From assembly GCA_026002045.1 (NCBI GenBank), contig BOAV01000045.1:1-18877 (forward strand): a DNA stretch of 18,877 nt, read 5' to 3'. Of this stretch, positions 6,420-14,135 are shown piece by piece. The position numbers and the translations under genes were made by a program. Positions within the stretch are counted from its first letter, which is position 1; every line of letters begins with the position of its first letter. The notes beneath the pieces were generated by a model that was not told where the DNA came from, made no database searches, and saw nothing but the letters and a program-made list of their open reading frames with translations. The DNA comes from Spirochaetia bacterium (GTDB taxonomy: Bacteria; Spirochaetota; Spirochaetia; Treponematales; Breznakiellaceae).

Positions 6420-6563
6420 ATGCAAGTTATTACCGTCCCAACCTTTGACCGGGCTGTAAAAAGGCTGCATAAAAACGAAAAGCTGCCGGTGTTAACATTT
6501 TTAGCCCTTGGCTCCCATGAAAATTTTTACCGCGATTTAAAATCATCACACATCTTGCCCTAA
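6420..6563 (+). pseudogene. Internally deleted RelE/ParE-type toxin remnant
   Basis: The frame encodes 47 residues. The first part, MQVITVPTFDRAVKRLHKNEK, looks like the N-terminus of RelE/ParE toxins (beta strand, then TF.RAVK.L helix). The second part, TFLALGSHENFYRDLK, is the highly typical C-terminal end of toxins paired with this ParD-like antitoxin. The family is normally about 85-120 residues; the central helices and sheet, roughly 40 or more residues, are missing and the reading frame is preserved across the join at about residue 22. The frame continues a few residues (SSHILP) past the normal end. The ATG follows the antitoxin stop codon with no gap, as in an intact pair. The product can hardly fold as a nuclease, so I call it a toxin relic. 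Confidence 0.7.
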
Positions 6564-6588
6564 CCCGTGCTAAAGAGTAAATTGATGT

Positions 6589-7584
6589 ATGATTACCATT
6601 CGAATTCAGGACGACAAGGGGCTTATTGAAGCCGATGAGGTGAGCAAGGGCTGCTGGATCGACGCCCGGAACGTGAGCAGGCAGGACCTGGTCCGGCTGG
6701 AAAAGGAATTCGCCATTGCCGGGGAACTCTTAACCGACATCATGGACGCCGACGAGCAGGCCCGGATCGAAAAGGAAGATGACTACACCGCCATCATCGT
6801 GCGGCTCCCGGTCTGCGATGAATCCCTGGAAATCCCCTTCTTCACCGTGCCCCTGGGGATCATCCTCTTTTCCGACAAGGTGGTCACCATCTGCCAGAAT
6901 TCCAGCGACGCACTGGAAGACATCATCAAAAACCGGGTCCGGGGCTTCAGCATCAAAAACAAGAGCAGCTTCGTGCTGAACCTGCTGGGCCGGGGGGCCT
7001 TCACCTTTCTTAAATCCCTCAAGGAACTCAACAAGCGGACCAACGCCATTGAGCGGGAGCTTCAGCGCTCCATCAAAAACAACGAGCTGATTCAGCTTCT
7101 GTCTCTGCAAAAGTCCCTGGTGTATTTTACCACCAGCATCAAAACCAACGAACTGCTTTTGGAAAAATTGCAGAAGTCCCCGCTTATCAAATTCAAGGAA
7201 GATGAGAAGGAACTCCTTGAGGATGTGGTGACAGAAAACCGGCAGGCCATTGAAATGGCAAACATCTATTCTTCGATTCTGACGGGAACCATGGACGCAT
7301 TTGCCAGCGTCATTTCCAATAACCTCAACATTGTAATGAAGCGTCTCACCATCGTTTCAATCGTTCTGATGATCCCCACCCTGATCTACAGTTTCTTTGG
7401 GATGAACGTTGACTTGCCCTTTGCGACAGAGCCATTGGTGGTTTACAGCATTTTGATAATCAGCCTTTTGGTTTCCATTTTCGGGGCCATATTCCTCAAT
7501 ACCGATCAAAGGATCGAAACAAAAGTTAAACAGAAAACCAAAAAGATAAAACCCAAGAAAATAAAGGAAAAGGAAAAGAAATGA
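6589..7584 (+). CDS. corA: CorA-like magnesium/divalent cation transporter
   Basis: The product has 331 residues. The soluble N-terminal domain (about 1-245) has the long helical stretch typical of CorA (about 135-245), followed by two membrane helices (about 251-270 and 283-303). The signature GMN sits at 271-273 in YSFFGMNVDLPF, directly after the first helix, as in CorA channels, which work as pentamers and let Mg2+ or related divalent cations enter. The C-terminus after the second helix is unusually long and lysine-rich (about 306-331), facing the cytoplasm. The ribosome-binding site is weak (AAAGAG about 13 bases upstream). The downstream threonine aldolase gene starts close to or within its stop codon. 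Substrate choice within the family (Mg, Co or Zn) is not decided by sequence. Confidence 0.92.
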   Translation: MITIRIQDDKGLIEADEVSKGCWIDARNVSRQDLVRLEKEFAIAGELLTDIMDADEQARIEKEDDYTAIIVRLPVCDESLEIPFFTVPLGIILFSDKVVTICQNSSDALEDIIKNRVRGFSIKNKSSFVLNLLGRGAFTFLKSLKELNKRTNAIERELQRSIKNNELIQLLSLQKSLVYFTTSIKTNELLLEKLQKSPLIKFKEDEKELLEDVVTENRQAIEMANIYSSILTGTMDAFASVISNNLNIVMKRLTIVSIVLMIPTLIYSFFGMNVDLPFATEPLVVYSILIISLLVSIFGAIFLNTDQRIETKVKQKTKKIKPKKIKEKEKK

Positions 7585-7607
7585 ACATTCATCCGGAGGT
7601 TCCCCTC

Positions 7608-8636
7608 ATGATCGACATACGCAGTGATACTGTGACCGGCCCCACACCGGCAATGCGGAAAGCCATGGCCGAAGCGGAAGTCGGGGATGATGTATACGGT
7701 GACGACCCCACGGTAAACAAACTGGAAGAACTGGGCGCGGAACTCCTCGGCAAGGAAGCTTCGGTCTTTGTGCCCTCCGGCACCTTCGGGAATCAGCTTG
7801 CGCTTTTTACCTGGTGCCGGCGGGGGACCGAGGTGATCCTGGGTGAGGAAGCCCACATCATTGTCCACGAGGCCGGGGCCGCATCGGTGATCGCCGGGGT
7901 GCAGACCCGGACCATCCCTGCCCCGGACGGGGTGCTTACCGCGGCGGCGCTTAAACAGCGGCTGCGGAAGCAGGACCTCCACGCCCCGGCCACCTCCCTT
8001 ATCTGCCTTGAAAACGCCCATTCCCTGGGCAATGTGGTAAGCCTTGCCGCAATGGACGAAGTGCGGAATGTCGCCAATGAATGGAAGCTGCCGGTGCACC
8101 TTGACGGCGCCCGGATCTTCAACGCCGCAACGGCGCTGAACACGGACGCAAAAAACATCGCTGCCCGCGCCGATTCGGTAATGCTCTGCCTTTCCAAGGG
8201 ACTCTGCGCCCCGGTGGGCTCCCTGCTTGCGGGGACAAAGGATTTTGTAAAAGAAGCGCGGCTAAAGCGGAAAATCATGGGCGGCGGAATGCGGCAGGCG
8301 GGGATACTTGCGGCGGCGGGGATCATCGCTTTAACTGAACAGCGGAGCCATCTTGCGGAAGATCACGCACGGGCAAAAAAAATGGCCGCGTCCCTGGCGG
8401 AAATTAAGGGCATTGCGGTAAACAGTAATGCTGTTGACATCAACATGGTTTTCTTTTCCTTTCCGCCTGCAAGCGATCCAAAACAGGCGGCGCGCATCAT
8501 GGAAATTTTTACCAAACGGAATATTCTGATCAATGCGCCGGAGGGCGGCCTTTTCAGATTTGTTACCCATTATTGGATCGGGGATGCGGAACTTGAAGCC
8601 ATTCTTGACACATCACGGGAGGCCTTTGCTGTATGA
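7608..8636 (+). CDS. ltaE: Low-specificity L-threonine aldolase
   Basis: The product has 342 residues and is PLP-dependent, splitting L-threonine or L-allo-threonine to glycine and acetaldehyde in the cytoplasm. It is closely similar along its length to E. coli LtaE: IDIRSDTVTGPTPAMRKAM, VGDDVYGDDPTVN, His84 in EEAHIIVHEAG, HLDGARIFNA (164-173, Asp166 for the PLP nitrogen), CLSKGLCAPVGS with the PLP lysine Lys197, and GGGMRQAGILAAAG. The start at 7608 is preferred: GGAGG (7595-7599) lies eight bases upstream and the protein then begins MIDIRSDTVT like its relatives. An alternative ATG at 7581 overlaps the corA stop codon and would add nine residues. The last four bases overlap the start of the following peptidase gene (ATGA), pointing to one operon. 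Confidence 0.94.
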   Translation: MIDIRSDTVTGPTPAMRKAMAEAEVGDDVYGDDPTVNKLEELGAELLGKEASVFVPSGTFGNQLALFTWCRRGTEVILGEEAHIIVHEAGAASVIAGVQTRTIPAPDGVLTAAALKQRLRKQDLHAPATSLICLENAHSLGNVVSLAAMDEVRNVANEWKLPVHLDGARIFNAATALNTDAKNIAARADSVMLCLSKGLCAPVGSLLAGTKDFVKEARLKRKIMGGGMRQAGILAAAGIIALTEQRSHLAEDHARAKKMAASLAEIKGIAVNSNAVDINMVFFSFPPASDPKQAARIMEIFTKRNILINAPEGGLFRFVTHYWIGDAELEAILDTSREAFAV

Positions 8637-9748
8637 GCATTTACCAAAACCGGCGGGAAAAGATCTACGACTGGATGGCCCTGGAAGGGGTCTCCATGGT
8701 TCTGTTTGAGGATACCGAAGGAAGGCGTGACCCCAGCGTCCGCTGGCTTTCCGGGCAGCCTTCGGATGCGCTGCTCTTTTTGTCGATTGACCGGAAATCC
8801 ATGCTGATCCCCTGGGACATCAATATGGCCCTGCTCTACGGCAATGCGGACATCACCGTCCCCTACGGTGAATTTGAACGGCATCCCATCAGGGCAATGC
8901 GGGGCGCGGCGGAACGTTTAAAAATTCGCCGCGGCGTAAAGATCGAAATACCCCCGGTCACTCCCTATCCGCTCTTTTTGAACTATGTAGGCGCCCTCAA
9001 CGATTTTGATATAATATGCCGGGAGCTTGGCGTTCACGAAGAAACAGAAAAACTGCGTGCCGTCAAGGATGATGAGGAAATCAATATTTACCGCAAGGCC
9101 GCAAAGATCACCAACGACATCATCGATCTGCTGGAAAAAAATGTCCGTTCTGGAAAGATCAAAACTGAAGCGGACGCGGCCCTTTTTATTGAAGCGGAAG
9201 GCCGCAGGCGCGGCTGTGACGGCACGGGTTTTGAAACCCTGGCCGCAGGGCCTGACCGCAGTTTCGGCATCCACGCCTTCCCCGCCTACACCGGCGCGGC
9301 CTTTGCCGGCAAGGGACTTTCCGTGCTGGACTTCGGTTTAAAATATGCGGGCTACACCACCGACGTCACCCTCACCTTTGCCCGTGACCTTTCCCCCGCC
9401 CAGGAAAAACTCCTCACCCTTACGGAAAAAGCATACAAGCTCGCCCTTTCCATGATCAGCGATGGAACCGGAACACGGACCATCGCGGCGGCGGTGGACA
9501 CCCTTTTCGGTAAATCGAAAAAGCACATGCCCCACGCCCTCGGTCACGGCATCGGCCTTAAGGAACACGAAAGTCCCGCCATCCGCAACCGCGATGACAA
9601 CAGCTGGGTCCTCCGCCCCGGCATGATCTTCACCCTGGAACCGGGCCTCTACGATCCCCTCCACGGCGGCTGCCGCCTTGAAAACGACATCCTCCTGACC
9701 CCCGCCGGCGCAGAAGTGCTGACAGAAGCGCGGGTGATACGGCTTTAG
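8633..9748 (+). CDS. M24-family metallopeptidase (Xaa-Pro dipeptidase-like)
   Basis: The product has 371 residues, in the usual range of aminopeptidase P/prolidase proteins. It has an N-terminal creatinase-like domain (about 1-135) and a C-terminal pita-bread catalytic domain (about 145-371). The five metal ligands are all visible: Asp233 and Asp244 (VLDFGLKYAGYTTDVTLTF), His305 (HALGHGIGLKEHE), Glu336 (FTLEPGLY) and Glu350 (CRLENDILLT). It probably removes or splits proline-containing peptides in the cytoplasm; creatinase-like or other activities in the M24 fold cannot be excluded. Its ATG overlaps the ltaE stop codon by four bases, so translation is probably coupled. The gene ends only five bases from the end of the convergent DUF1667 gene, with no terminator between. 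Confidence 0.9.
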   Translation: MSIYQNRREKIYDWMALEGVSMVLFEDTEGRRDPSVRWLSGQPSDALLFLSIDRKSMLIPWDINMALLYGNADITVPYGEFERHPIRAMRGAAERLKIRRGVKIEIPPVTPYPLFLNYVGALNDFDIICRELGVHEETEKLRAVKDDEEINIYRKAAKITNDIIDLLEKNVRSGKIKTEADAALFIEAEGRRRGCDGTGFETLAAGPDRSFGIHAFPAYTGAAFAGKGLSVLDFGLKYAGYTTDVTLTFARDLSPAQEKLLTLTEKAYKLALSMISDGTGTRTIAAAVDTLFGKSKKHMPHALGHGIGLKEHESPAIRNRDDNSWVLRPGMIFTLEPGLYDPLHGGCRLENDILLTPAGAEVLTEARVIRL

Positions 9749-9753
9749 TCCAA

Positions 9754-10185
9754 TTAATCCAGCGTCCTCACCGCCACCACGTTAATACCGCTGCCCTGCC
9801 AGTCGGCGATCACCGGGTCCCCGGCCTTTACCGGCAGTTTTACTTTTGTCTTGTAAATATCCGCCAGCAGCGCGTTGATCTTTTCCCTGGGACATGGCTC
9901 CACGGTTTTGACCGGAACCCGGCGAGGGGCATACATTCCCCGGTGTGCCGCACCGCTTCCCACAGTAACACTGTTGGCTTCTTCAACAATGGCGCAGGTT
10001 GCGGTGACCACCCGCCTGGGAGAGCGAATCTCCTCTTTGGCATAAACCGCGCCCCGGGGACAGCGGTTGCCGGTGATGGCTAAAACAGGAAAACCATCTG
10101 CGCCGTTTTCGCCTTCTTCAACAGAAAGGGCGCAGCCGATGGGGCACACAATGCAGGTCAATGAACGTATATTTTTTTCACCCAT
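9754..10185 (-). CDS. DUF1667 protein with four conserved cysteines
   Basis: The product has 143 residues. The N-terminus has Cys11, Cys14 and Cys18 in LTCIVCPIGC, and Cys42 in GNRCPRGAVYAKEE. This CxxCxxxC...C layout resembles the [4Fe-4S] sites at the start of molybdopterin oxidoreductases and is the hallmark of DUF1667. Members almost always stand after a GlpA-like dehydrogenase and a FAD/NAD oxidoreductase, as here. A role as small electron-transfer subunit or partner of that complex is inferred. AGGAG lies six bases before the ATG, and the spacer to the upstream gene is nine bases, so it is the last gene of a three-gene operon. Confidence 0.85.
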   Translation of the reverse strand: MGEKNIRSLTCIVCPIGCALSVEEGENGADGFPVLAITGNRCPRGAVYAKEEIRSPRRVVTATCAIVEEANSVTVGSGAAHRGMYAPRRVPVKTVEPCPREKINALLADIYKTKVKLPVKAGDPVIADWQGSGINVVAVRTLD

Positions 10186-10194
10186 TGCTCACTC

Positions 10195-11478
10195 CTAATT
10201 AATGCTGAATTCCAGAACCGAGTCCGGCCCGGCGTTAATGCCCTCAAGATCCTTTGGTCCCAAAGTAATGTTGATCATCTCCGAAGGCTGGACGTGTCCT
10301 TTCTTGACGCTCTTGATGACCCGGTTATCAAGTTTGAGATCCAGCACCGCATCGTTCTTGACGATCATGGAGCGCATGTAGATGTTGTTGTCCCGCCTGG
10401 GGTTGAACTTGCCGGGGTTGACGTAGCGGACGTTGGAACCGGCCTTGAGGCGAATCTGGGACAGGGGCCGCTCGCCCCGGAGCCACTCCGCCGCAAAGGC
10501 CCCGGCGCGGCGGCTTTCCTCGGCAACCCAGTCCACGAGGTCGTGAACGTGGAGCACATTACCGCAGGCAAAGACGCCGTCAACATTGGTCATCAGGCTG
10601 CTGTCAACCAGAGGGCCGTTGGTGGTCCCGTTGAGTTCCACCCCGGCGTCTTTTGAAAGCTCATTCTCCGGCACCAGCCCCACCGAAAGGAGCACCGTGT
10701 CGCAGTCGATGCGGAACTTCTTCTCCGGGAGGGTGATACCGTTTTCCATGGGCGTAACCTCGACGCCCTCCACCCGGTCGTTGCCGTAGATGTTGGTGGT
10801 CTGGGACGACAAATACAGGGGGATGTTGAAATCCTGAAGGCACTGGACGATGTTCCGGGTAAGCCCGGCGGGATAGGGCATGATCTCCACCACGGCCTTG
10901 ACCTTGCAGCCCACCCAGCTCATCCGCCGGGCCATGATCAGGCCGATGTCACCGGAACCGATGATCACCACTTCCTTACCGGGGATGTAGCCTTCGATGT
11001 TTACGAGCCGCTGGGCAAGCCCGGCGGTGTACACCCCCGCAGGCCGGGAGCCGGGGATCCGCACATTGCCCCGGTTCCGTTCCCGGCAGCCCATGGCGAG
11101 AACAACTGAGCGGGCGTGGATATGCAGCACACCCTGATCCGGGGACACGCAGAAAAGTTCCTTGCAAACACCCGCGCCCTTGCCCTCGGAATAAGAGGCA
11201 TCGGGTCGGATCGAGGTAACCGTAGTATTTAGGTACACGGCTATTTTTGTTTTAAGGGTCTTTTCGATAAAGCGCTCGGCAAATTCCGGGCCGGTGAGTT
11301 CTTCCTTGAATTCGTGGAGGCCGAATCCGTTGTGGATGCACTGCATCAGGATGCCGCCGAGGTGATCCTCCCGTTCAAGGATGGCGCAGGAAAAGCCCGA
11401 GGAATCCAGTTCCAGAGCGGCGGCCATTCCGGCGGCGCCGCCCCCGATTACCACCGCGTCAAAGCTCAGGTCTTTCAT
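10195..11478 (-). CDS. FAD/NAD(P)-dependent oxidoreductase of the glycerol-3-phosphate dehydrogenase unit
   Basis: The product has 427 residues. The FAD-binding Rossmann motif is IGGGAAG (11-17), the second dinucleotide-binding motif IIGSGDIG (172-179) would take NAD(H), and the FAD-closing segment is VDGVFACGNVLHVHD (299-313). It is a two-dinucleotide-fold oxidoreductase but has no CxxC redox disulfide, so it is not a thioredoxin reductase. A single Cys47 lies in ILMQCIHNGFG. Proteins of this type follow a GlpA-like dehydrogenase and precede DUF1667; they are thought to pass electrons to or from NAD. The start at 11478 overlaps the previous stop codon by one base (TAATG), with GGAGG ten bases upstream. 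A longer in-frame extension to 11583 would lie inside the upstream gene and is rejected. Confidence 0.87.
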   Translation of the reverse strand: MKDLSFDAVVIGGGAAGMAAALELDSSGFSCAILEREDHLGGILMQCIHNGFGLHEFKEELTGPEFAERFIEKTLKTKIAVYLNTTVTSIRPDASYSEGKGAGVCKELFCVSPDQGVLHIHARSVVLAMGCRERNRGNVRIPGSRPAGVYTAGLAQRLVNIEGYIPGKEVVIIGSGDIGLIMARRMSWVGCKVKAVVEIMPYPAGLTRNIVQCLQDFNIPLYLSSQTTNIYGNDRVEGVEVTPMENGITLPEKKFRIDCDTVLLSVGLVPENELSKDAGVELNGTTNGPLVDSSLMTNVDGVFACGNVLHVHDLVDWVAEESRRAGAFAAEWLRGERPLSQIRLKAGSNVRYVNPGKFNPRRDNNIYMRSMIVKNDAVLDLKLDNRVIKSVKKGHVQPSEMINITLGPKDLEGINAGPDSVLEFSIN

Positions 11479-12953
11479 TATAGTTGGGCCTCCAGAAGAC
11501 GGCTCGCGCCGCCGTGTTTGGTGACCTCTTTCCAGGAAAGGCCGGTCTCCCGCATGATGATCTTGATAATCTTGTAGGTGCAAAACCCGCCCTGACAGCG
11601 GCCCATCTGTGCCCGTGTGAAATACTTCACCCCGTCCAGGGTTTGATGGCCAAGGCGCACGGCCTGGACAATCTCCGCCTCGCTCACATGCTCGCAGCGG
11701 CAGACAATGTTCCCCCAGGCGCTTTCTTTGGCGATAAGTTTATCCAGATCGTAGGGACTGAGTTCACGGGTCTTGGGCCGGTCCTCTACAAAGGGGTCCC
11801 AGCCGGGTTTCTCCGTCAGGTTAAGGCCCATCCCTTTGAGGAGGTCCTTGACGTATTCCCCCACCGCCGGGGAAGCGGTAAGCCCGGGCGACTGGATGCC
11901 CGCCACCTGCACAAAGGCAGGGGCCTTCTTCGATGGTTCAATATAAAAATCTTCTTCAAGGATGGGGCGGATACCCGCAAAACTGGTAATTACGTCATTA
12001 CGGCTTAAAGAGGGGATCATGGTTTTGCCCGAATCGAAGATCTGTTCCAGTTGGTCGGCGGTGGTGGAATAATCGGTCTTGTCATCAATGGCGTCGGCGG
12101 TGGGCCCCACCAGGACCGTCCCTTCCACCGTGGGGATCACCAGCATCCCCTTGCTCACTGCGGTGGGCACCGGGAAAACCACCCGGCCGGGGCAAGCCTT
12201 GGTGAGCCGGTCCATCAGAAAATATTCACCCTTCCGGGCCTTGATGGTAAATTCTTCGCCCCCAAAAATTTTTGACACCTCGTCGGCGTAGAGCCCCGCC
12301 GCATTGATCACGTACCGGGCCTTGATGGTCCTGCCGTCTTCCGCATGAACGGTCCAGAGGTCCCCCTCACGCCGGGCCGCAGTAACCTTAAAATCAGTAT
12401 AGAGATGGACCCCGTTTTTCATGGCCGATTCCACCAGGGCAAACACAAAACGGTAGGGTTCGACCATGCCGCCGCCGGGGGCGTAGAGGCCGCCAACCGT
12501 ATCCTGTGAAAGCTTGGGTTCCAGTTCCAGGATCCGCTCCCGCGAACAGAGTTCGATGCCGATGACCCCGTTCTCCACCCCCTGCACGTAGAGCTGCTCC
12601 ACAGACTTCATCTCATCTTCATGCAGGGCCGCCACAATAATACCGCAGCGCTTGAAAGGGAAATCCAGTTCCCGGCGGAGCTGGTCAAACATGAGGTTCC
12701 CCTGTATTTCAAGCTTTGCCTTAAGGTACTTCTTGTTATGGTGAAAACCGCCGTGGACGATCCCCGAATTGGCCTTGGAAGTGCCGAATGACACATCAGC
12801 CGCCTTTTCCAATATCGCCGTCTTGATGGTATAGGCCGACAGACGCCGTGCGATATTCGCGCCGGAAACACCACAGCCGATGATCGCCGCATCGTAATCG
12901 CCGTTAAGGTCCTTCGGGCCGGGGTTGTGGTTCGCAAGATAGGATATGCTCAT
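11478..12953 (-). CDS. FAD-dependent glycerol-3-phosphate dehydrogenase-like protein with BFD [2Fe-2S] domain
   Basis: The product has 491 residues. The N-terminal DAO-fold domain (about 18-375) starts with the FAD motif IIGCGVSG (24-31) and has SKANSGIVHGG (59-69), the HGG region seen in GlpA/L-2-hydroxyglutarate oxidase relatives. A C-terminal bacterioferritin-associated-ferredoxin-like domain (about 413-491) carries Cys418 and Cys420 (VCRCEHV) and Cys453 and Cys458 (GRCQGGFC), the usual [2Fe-2S] ligands. This fusion followed by a FAD/NAD oxidoreductase and DUF1667 is generally annotated as anaerobic glycerol-3-phosphate dehydrogenase, oxidising glycerol 3-phosphate to dihydroxyacetone phosphate. 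Another hydroxy acid as substrate is possible; no glpF or glpK is in the window. AGAGG lies shortly before the ATG. It is the first gene of its operon. Confidence 0.88.
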   Translation of the reverse strand: MSISYLANHNPGPKDLNGDYDAAIIGCGVSGANIARRLSAYTIKTAILEKAADVSFGTSKANSGIVHGGFHHNKKYLKAKLEIQGNLMFDQLRRELDFPFKRCGIIVAALHEDEMKSVEQLYVQGVENGVIGIELCSRERILELEPKLSQDTVGGLYAPGGGMVEPYRFVFALVESAMKNGVHLYTDFKVTAARREGDLWTVHAEDGRTIKARYVINAAGLYADEVSKIFGGEEFTIKARKGEYFLMDRLTKACPGRVVFPVPTAVSKGMLVIPTVEGTVLVGPTADAIDDKTDYSTTADQLEQIFDSGKTMIPSLSRNDVITSFAGIRPILEEDFYIEPSKKAPAFVQVAGIQSPGLTASPAVGEYVKDLLKGMGLNLTEKPGWDPFVEDRPKTRELSPYDLDKLIAKESAWGNIVCRCEHVSEAEIVQAVRLGHQTLDGVKYFTRAQMGRCQGGFCTYKIIKIIMRETGLSWKEVTKHGGASRLLEAQL

Positions 12954-12964
12954 ATTTCCTCTTT

Positions 12965-12978
12965 ATAAACCAGTTTAT
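12965..12978. promoter_or_regulatory. Palindrome in the divergent spacer
   Basis: ATAAAC (12965-12970) and GTTTAT (12973-12978) form a short perfect palindrome with a CA centre. It lies between the divergent dehydrogenase operon and the DUF4838-like gene, directly before the dehydrogenase ribosome-binding site. A minus-strand TATAAA (12962-12967) overlaps it. It could be an operator, but such a short AT-rich palindrome may be chance. Confidence 0.3.
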
Positions 12979-13026
12979 TAAGAATGTATTATGGATTACA
13001 ATAGGGCCATGATATCGGGGGAACGC

Positions 13027-14130
13027 ATGGCATTTTTTGATGTTTCCAGGGATTGGGTGATCCTTGCGCCGGGGACGCCGGCGGCCCGGACGGCAGCGGC
13101 GGAATTGTCCCGCTATATAACATTGCTTCGCAAACAGGCAGGGCTTGACGAAAAAGCGCCGGCCATCGAAGATGCCGAAAGCGCCGCCCCTGAGGATTCG
13201 GTTCCTGTCATCATCCTCAATGCCGGTACGGGGAGCCGGGACCGGAGCGGTTTCACCTGGCGCCTAGGCCGGGATCGCCTTGAGATATACGGTGATTCCG
13301 ATCGGGGGCTCTGCAACGGGGTCTTTGATTTCCTTGCCGCTTTAGGCATTCGCTGGCCCGAACAAAACGCGGCAGCCGTGCCGTTGGAAGAGCTGCCCCC
13401 CCCTCCTGCAACGGGAGCGCCTACACTGCGGATTTCCGATGCCGGATCATACCCCATTAAAAACAGCCAGGCATATATCCCCTCGGATACGGCCCCTGAA
13501 AATCGGCGGCGGCGCATAGTGCAGGGTACAATGAAACCCCGAAACCTGGACGCCCTGATCAAATGGGCCGCCCATAACCGGATAGACGCGCTGGTATTTT
13601 CATTGCGTGAAAAAGCACTCCGGGAAAAATTCCTCAAAAAATCCCGCCATCACCGGGGCTTCGAAGCTGCGGAGAAGTACGCCCTAGCCATTGAATGGGG
13701 GGGATGGGATTTGTCCCTCCTGGTGCCCCGGCGTTATTTCTTTTTCCACCGGGAACTCTTCCGCATGGATTCGGGGAAACGGATTAAACAGTACAACTTC
13801 TGTCCCACCAACCACGAAACCATCAATCTGCTGAAAAAGCAGGCCGCAGCGATCTTCCGCGATGAAGCCGGAGTATACCACCTCTGGCCGGATCGGGGTG
13901 AAGAACGGACCTGGTGTTCCTGCCCCGCCTGCCGCGCCTTTAGCCCGGAAGAACAAAACCGCATCGCGGTCAACGCCGCCGCAGACGCCCTGGCTGCAAT
14001 CGATCCCCATGCCCGGCTGTCCTGGTATGAAGAAAGCGGCGATTCCCCCGAAAGCGAAATCCCCTTACGGAAGAATTTGTTCAGGCTGAAGGAATTGCCG
14101 GAGAGTATAACAATAGAGGCGCTGCGGTGA
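13027..14130 (+). CDS. DUF4838-like protein, short version
   Basis: The product has 367 residues from this start. The N-terminal part (RDRLEIYGDSDRGLCNGVFDFLAALGIRW, written here in pieces: DRLEIYGDSD then FLAALGIRW) matches the small alpha/beta domain found at the front of alpha-glucuronidase and GH20-like glycosidases. The middle part has NFCPTNHETINLL and, at about 297-302, WCSCPACRAFSPEEQNR, the CxCxxC region characteristic of DUF4838, a family linked to carbohydrate hydrolases. There is no signal peptide, so it is probably cytoplasmic. DUF4838 proteins usually continue well beyond this point; here the frame stops soon after LSWYEE, so the C-terminal part may be lost. The start at 13027 has GGGGGA five to six bases upstream; ATGs at 12991 and 13009 lack a ribosome-binding site. 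The gene ends five bases from a convergent gene. Confidence 0.65.
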   Translation: MAFFDVSRDWVILAPGTPAARTAAAELSRYITLLRKQAGLDEKAPAIEDAESAAPEDSVPVIILNAGTGSRDRSGFTWRLGRDRLEIYGDSDRGLCNGVFDFLAALGIRWPEQNAAAVPLEELPPPPATGAPTLRISDAGSYPIKNSQAYIPSDTAPENRRRRIVQGTMKPRNLDALIKWAAHNRIDALVFSLREKALREKFLKKSRHHRGFEAAEKYALAIEWGGWDLSLLVPRRYFFFHRELFRMDSGKRIKQYNFCPTNHETINLLKKQAAAIFRDEAGVYHLWPDRGEERTWCSCPACRAFSPEEQNRIAVNAAADALAAIDPHARLSWYEESGDSPESEIPLRKNLFRLKELPESITIEALR

Positions 14131-14135
14131 ATGGC

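Noticed and set aside
6198..6563. Fully working toxin-antitoxin pair
   Set aside because: The toxin frame has only 47 residues and lacks the whole core of the RelE/ParE fold.
7581..7607. Earlier start for the threonine aldolase overlapping the corA stop
   Set aside because: Possible, but the family begins MIDxRSDTVT and a good GGAGG stands at the right distance before the ATG at 7608.
10195..11478. Thioredoxin reductase assignment
   Set aside because: There is no CxxC redox pair; the operon with DUF1667 and a GlpA-like protein points to another role.
11484..12008. Plus-strand open frame opposite the dehydrogenase gene
   Set aside because: Shadow frame; the opposite strand encodes the BFD-domain dehydrogenase with all cysteines in place.
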